Source: Cephalopachus bancanus (taxonomy: Eukaryota; Chordata; Mammalia; Primates; Tarsiidae). Taken from it: DNA of 64,000 nt. A program made the translations under genes and the position numbers. The notes below the pieces were generated by a model. That model was not told where the DNA came from, did no database searches, and worked only from the letters and a program-made list of their open reading frames with translations. Positions 58,916 through 64,000 of the stretch are shown here, piece after piece. How positions within the stretch are numbered: the first letter of the stretch is position 1; every line of letters begins with the position of its first letter. Location of the stretch: assembly GCA_027257055.1 (NCBI GenBank), contig JAPVLO010000522.1, forward strand, positions 186,001 through 250,000, in the 5' to 3' direction.

Positions 58916-60299
58916 AAAGCCCCCAAACAGACAAACAAAAATAGTTATTTTTGTGCTGTTTTGGGGCATTAACATTCAGGCCCATTGTATTTCCAGAGTT
59001 TAAAGTAACTGGAGAATATGCTTTGATGGATTTTTTTCTTTTCCAAAGGCCTATAGTGGAATGTTGTGTAGTAGTGTCAGGCATAGATTTCCTATTTCCA
59101 TAAAGCACTAATTTCTTTTCTTGTGTAGTTTTCTATCAAATGATGAAAAGTTTTCATCTTCCCTTCTTTCATCACCATTTTAGATTTCTCTAGGAGAGAC
59201 ATTGTAAAAAACACAAGTTCACATTTTATCTTCTTTGTTTTTGATTTATATATCACTTATAGGTCTATTTTGGGTGAATTTATATAAAAACTTCCATGAT
59301 AGGAAAACACTTTTAGTAAAAGGGCATTATATATGCTACAATGGTTATTATTTCTGTTTATATTCTCAGTAAAAAAATTTTAAACTGTTGGTGTGAGATA
59401 GCCACACATATGCACATGCACACAATCTCACACATGCTTTCCCTTGTGACATTCAGCTCTGGCCATAAAAAAGTGGCTGTGTCAAAGGGACTTTAGTGGA
59501 ATGTGTTAGTGAGGGCCATCCCCAGGTGGTCCTAGGTCATCCCCAAATGAGATATTGGGGTCACTGGATCATCCATCTGTCATTTTTCTTTATCTGTTGT
59601 TTTTCATTCACACTTCCTCCCAACACTTTTTTATTCCCCCAAACTAAAATCTCTTCCTTTTCATTCTGGTGAAACCCTCCTCTGAGACAGTAGTGACTCA
59701 AGAACCCAGGGAGACAGTCCGTAATGGACACACTTGGTCCAAAGGCACAGGGTCAGAGTCAGTCCCAGTATAGGCATTTGTCAGGATCTGGGACATTTGG
59801 ACTCTAGGGTTTAGGGGAAAGGAGGAGGGTTATGGCTCAAGGGACAGTGCCTTGGGCTAGATATAAGGTTGGGTGGCTTCAGAGCTTTAACCCTGTAATG
59901 GAGGACTAAGGAGGGCTGTAGCTTTAGGGCCTGACACCTACAGCTGAATCACTGGCATGTGGGCAGAGATCACATGATGGATCCTCAAGATGCAGGAATG
60001 GGGTGAGAATAAATACCCTTAGGAAGGTTGAGTGTGTGGCTAGGGGGTGTAATCACAGACACTGGAAGACTTAGGAAGGGGTGAGGTTGAAAACCATATT
60101 AACATCACTCTCACACAGGACAAGGGTTCAGAATAAAATCACAGATCAACTCCTCCCAAGAGGTTGAATACTTTGAGTTCTCCTCAACAGGTCAGAGAAT
60201 GAGACACATAGCCAGGTATACAGCTTTGTAGAGTAGCATTTTATTAAAAGAAAAAGTCACAAAATACAGATAACTGCTGTATACAAAGCATAAATCAGC
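58916..60299. other. Unannotated sequence
   Basis: Ordinary composition, no recognised gene or repeat. It may belong to the flank of the zinc-finger locus to its right. Confidence 0.35.
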
Positions 60300-60412
60300 T
60301 ATTTCATGATCAATGAAGGAAACTTTTTTTCTCCTTTCCATATCAGGAAAGTAGAACAACATTTACTAGTGATTTCTGCCTTATTCACACTTATGGGGAA
60401 AGGAAATGAATG
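60300..60412 (-). repeat. Zinc-finger 3' flank segment, copy A
   Basis: Shares TCATGATCAAT, ACATTTACTAGTGA and TTTCTGCC with copy B (61745-61850), which lies directly 3' of the zinc-finger array on the minus strand, and with copy C (63440-63556). Confidence 0.6.
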
Positions 60413-60479
60413 GTCAAGAAAATTCCCCTTATGGAAGAAATTGATTGGTGGAAATGATATATGAGGGTTCAAGGCAGAG

Positions 60480-60866
60480 TGTTAAGGACTGAATTATGTC
60501 CCTTTCCCTTCCCAGTTCATATGTTCAATTCCAAATTCCCAATATAATTATTCGAATATAGGAAATTTAAAGGAGTAATTGAAGTTAAAATTAGGTATTT
60601 TGAGTGTGGCCCTAATCCAATATGACCAGCATTCTTATAAGAGGGAAAGACACTCACAAAATACACATTAAACAATGGTCATGTGAAGAAACAGAGAAGG
60701 CAGCCATCTGAAGGCCATAGAGAAAAGACTTTATTAAAAACTAAACCTGCCAACACCTTGTTCTGGGATGTCCAGCTTCCAGAACTGTGAAGAAATAATG
60801 TTATATTGCTTAAGGCACTCAGTCTGTTTTTTTTAATGTCAGTTCTAGCACACTAATATTTTGGTA
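60480..60866 (+). mobile_element. MaLR (MLT1-like) solo LTR
   Basis: The sequence order GACTGAATTATGTCCC, CAGTTCATATGTTCAATTCC, GTGGCCCTAATCCAATATG, CTTATAAGAGGGAAAGACA, AGGCAGCCATCTGAAGGCC, CCAGCTTCCAGAACTGTG and a TTGCTTAAGGCACTCAGTC end fits an ERVL-MaLR LTR. No internal region is attached. It is an old, non-coding solo LTR. Confidence 0.65.
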
Positions 60867-61330
60867 CCAGGAATAGGGTACTTTATATTAAACCTAAAAT
60901 GTGGAAGTGGCTTAGAAATGAATAATTAGTGGAGGGTAGGAGAGTTTTGAGGTACATGTTAGAAAAATCCTGGACTGCCTTTAAAATACTGTTGGTAGGA
61001 ATGTAGTTGTTGAAGCTGATTGTGGTGAGGTCTCAAACAGAAATGAGGGACAAGAAACTGGAAACTGGAATCCTTGCTATACAGTTGCTGAGGATTTGCT
61101 CCAATTGTGTTCTAGTGTTTTAGGGGATGTAAATACTCTAAGTGATATAAATGCAGAATATTCTCTGAGACTTCTACACAAAGTGATGAAACTGTGGCCT
61201 GTTTTCTTCTTGTGCTTAGAGTAAAATATGAAAAGAGAGAAATAAATTGAAGAAACTGTTAAGCAAAATGGAACCAGAACTTTAGGATTTGCAAAATTGT
61301 GTATGTGAGAAGAACATGAATTTTGGTGAT
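60867..61330. other. Unannotated sequence
   Basis: Nothing recognised between the two LTRs; it is not retroviral internal sequence as far as I can see. Confidence 0.35.
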
Positions 61331-61728
61331 CTAGAGTTACAGACAAAATTGTGTTCTGCCAAAATTTATATGTTGAAGTTCCAACCGCCAATGTGGCTGC
61401 ATTTGGACATTGAGCCTTTAAGAAGGTACTAGGTTTAAATGAAGTCATGTGGGTGTGGCCCTATCCAAAATGACTGATGTTATTTATAAGAAGAGGAAGA
61501 GACACCAAGAAAGCATATACACAGGAAAAAAGACTCTAAGAGGATGCAGCAAGAAGGCAGCCATCTGCAAGCAAAGGAGAAAGGTTTTAGCAATAACCAA
61601 ACCTGTCAATACCTTGATTTGGGACTTCTGGAATTCACAAATAAGAGAGAAACACTTTATGCTGTTCAAGCCCCTCAGACTGGGGTACTTTATTATGGCA
61701 GCCCTAGGAAAGACACATTACTAACATA
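61331..61728 (+). mobile_element. Second MaLR (MLT1-like) solo LTR
   Basis: Same order as the LTR at 60480: AAAATTGTGTTCTGCCAAAA, TATATGTTGAAGTTCCAACC, GGCCCTATCCAAAATGACTG, TTATAAGAAGAGGAAGAGAC, AGGCAGCCATCTGCAAGC and a clear TATTATGGCAGCCCTAGG end. Diverged from the first copy, so two insertions or an old pair. It sits 3' of the zinc-finger pseudogene. Confidence 0.7.
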
Positions 61729-61744
61729 GAAAGTAAACCATAAA

Positions 61745-61850
61745 CCAATTAGCTCATGATCAATAAAAGAAAGACACTTTTTCCCATTCCATTCAGGAAA
61801 CTGCAACATTTACTAGTGACTTCTGCCAGCTTCACATTTTTTAGGAAAGG
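61745..61850 (-). repeat. Zinc-finger 3' flank segment, copy B
   Basis: Immediately 3' (minus sense) of the zinc-finger array, hence probably its old 3' UTR. Homologous to copies A and C through CATTTACTAGTGACTTCTGC and GGAAAGGAGAGG. Confidence 0.6.
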
Positions 61851-61910
61851 AGAGGGGAAAGAAAGGGAGGGGGAAGGGGATGAGGGGAGGAAGGGGAGTG
61901 GAGTGGAGAG
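61840..61910 (+). repeat. Polypurine (G/A) tract
   Basis: About 70 bases nearly all A and G (GGGAGGGGGAAGGGGATGAG and similar) between the 3' flank segment and the zinc-finger array. Confidence 0.85.
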
Positions 61911-61914
61911 CACC

Positions 61915-63240
<1,326 letters not shown>

Positions 63241-63439
63241 GCCTAACAGTCATTCTTCAGATGTTCACAACAAAGACTACCTCCACAGACCCACCTTCCA
63301 TTGCACGATGGCACATATATGCTCTACTGCAGGACAGAAAACGCAGCTCTACCAGCTAGACCAAAAAAGTTCAAGAGAGCTCACTGGCATGGTAAACTCT
63401 TTACACTACTGTAAGTAGACTTACACATTTATCTTCCAG

Positions 63440-63556
63440 CCATAGGTACTGAGAGTGATACAAGAAAGCCACTTTTTTCCCTTTCCATTTCAGGATACTG
63501 GAACATTTATTAGTGCTTTCTGCCAGCTTCCTACTCTTGAGGAAAGGAAAGGAAAA
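63440..63556 (-). repeat. Zinc-finger 3' flank segment, copy C
   Basis: Located 5' (minus sense) of the pseudogene, yet homologous to its 3' flank: CATTTATTAGTGCTTTCTGC, CAGCTTCCTACTCTTGAGG and GGAAAGGAAAGG. This may be the leftover 3' end of a neighbouring zinc-finger copy lost or lying further right. Confidence 0.6.
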
Positions 63557-64000
63557 AGATATAAGCATTATGCACAAACATATGCTTTTTCCAAATGAAT
63601 TATAGGTTTCTTTAGTGACCTTTGCTACCAAAAAAGTGATGGGTTGAATTAGGAGTCATTTCACCCAGAGTTTTCCCCAGCAACACAAAATAAGTATTAA
63701 AGAGATTCATGTATGAAATTAAACCGAACACTTTTCCCTTCATAAACAAATATTTAATAAAAGGTTCTCTTCCCAGAAAGCAGGATTCAGCAGAAAAACA
63801 GAGAGACAAGGTGTAGGCCTACAATCCCCTAAAGAATTTTTCACTCCTGGCAACCCTAATCAATCCAAGACTTCCTTTTCTGGGCTATCTACAAGTTATT
63901 GTAAAAGGAAAAAATTCCATCTATAGTTACATTTGCCCAAGAGATACCACATTTTTATAACTTATTCCATTGCAATTGGTACTATCGACTTGGAGCTGAT
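63557..64000. other. Unannotated sequence
   Basis: No finger motif, repeat or gene recognised at the window end. Confidence 0.35.

Noticed and set aside
60480..61728. A provirus bounded by two LTRs
   Set aside because: The two MaLR LTRs are in the same orientation, but the 465 bases between them are not retroviral internal sequence as far as I can tell and the LTRs differ strongly, so they are called as separate solo LTRs.

Overview
The window is nuclear DNA from a primate, most likely a strepsirrhine (lemur, loris or galago). It carries dimeric, 7SL-derived Alu elements, which are restricted to primates. The two youngest copies (42731-43025 and 51184-51476) differ from human Alu consensus in a way I associate with strepsirrhine Alus, and the L1 3' UTR is not human-like. 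The species call is inference; the primate call is strong. No intact cellular protein-coding gene can be supported. The window is a repeat-dense intergenic region built by nested insertions.

Layout. 1-8535: mostly unrecognised sequence with ancient fragments (mariner, MIR-like, L2-like) and a striking G/T-rich, C-poor block at about 3420-6250, itself interrupted by a mariner fragment. 8536-10346: an Alu and old L1M 3' ends. 10361-16810: a full-length minus-strand L1 with a 15-bp target site duplication (TSD) and a long open reverse-transcriptase segment, but dead. 17046-32175: a nest in which an older minus-strand L1 is split by a second L1 (20475-27562, TSD recognisable) and by Alus. 32180-38265: an Alu, an ancient ERV-L-like pro/pol remnant (with a mariner inside it), an unexplained 108-codon ORF, an L1M ORF2 piece and a 5'-truncated L1 with a perfect 12-bp TSD. 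38270-46465: a mariner split by a compound L1 made of a full-length L1 joined at its 5' end to the 5' UTR and beginning of ORF1 of a second L1. 46632-55440: two plus-strand L1 pieces in tandem, the first head-to-head with the compound L1. 55490-58915: old L1 3' UTR with a MER2 DNA transposon inside it, an L1MB-like tail and an old Alu. 60300-63560: two MaLR-type solo LTRs, a decayed C2H2 zinc-finger pseudogene on the minus strand, and three copies of a roughly 110-bp segment that lies just 3' of the zinc-finger array.

The nesting gives a relative history: ERV-L, L1M and L2/MIR are oldest; mariner and MER2 fragments and the older L1s follow; then the minus-strand L1s at 10.4-16.8 kb and 38.8-46.4 kb; then the CpG-rich Alus. 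The most unusual objects are the chimeric L1-L1 insertion, the second L1 whose 5' end has been duplicated together with flanking DNA, the divergent pair of L1 5' ends at 46.4-46.6 kb, and the G/T-skewed block. Nothing was run computationally; family names come from recognition and several are tentative.
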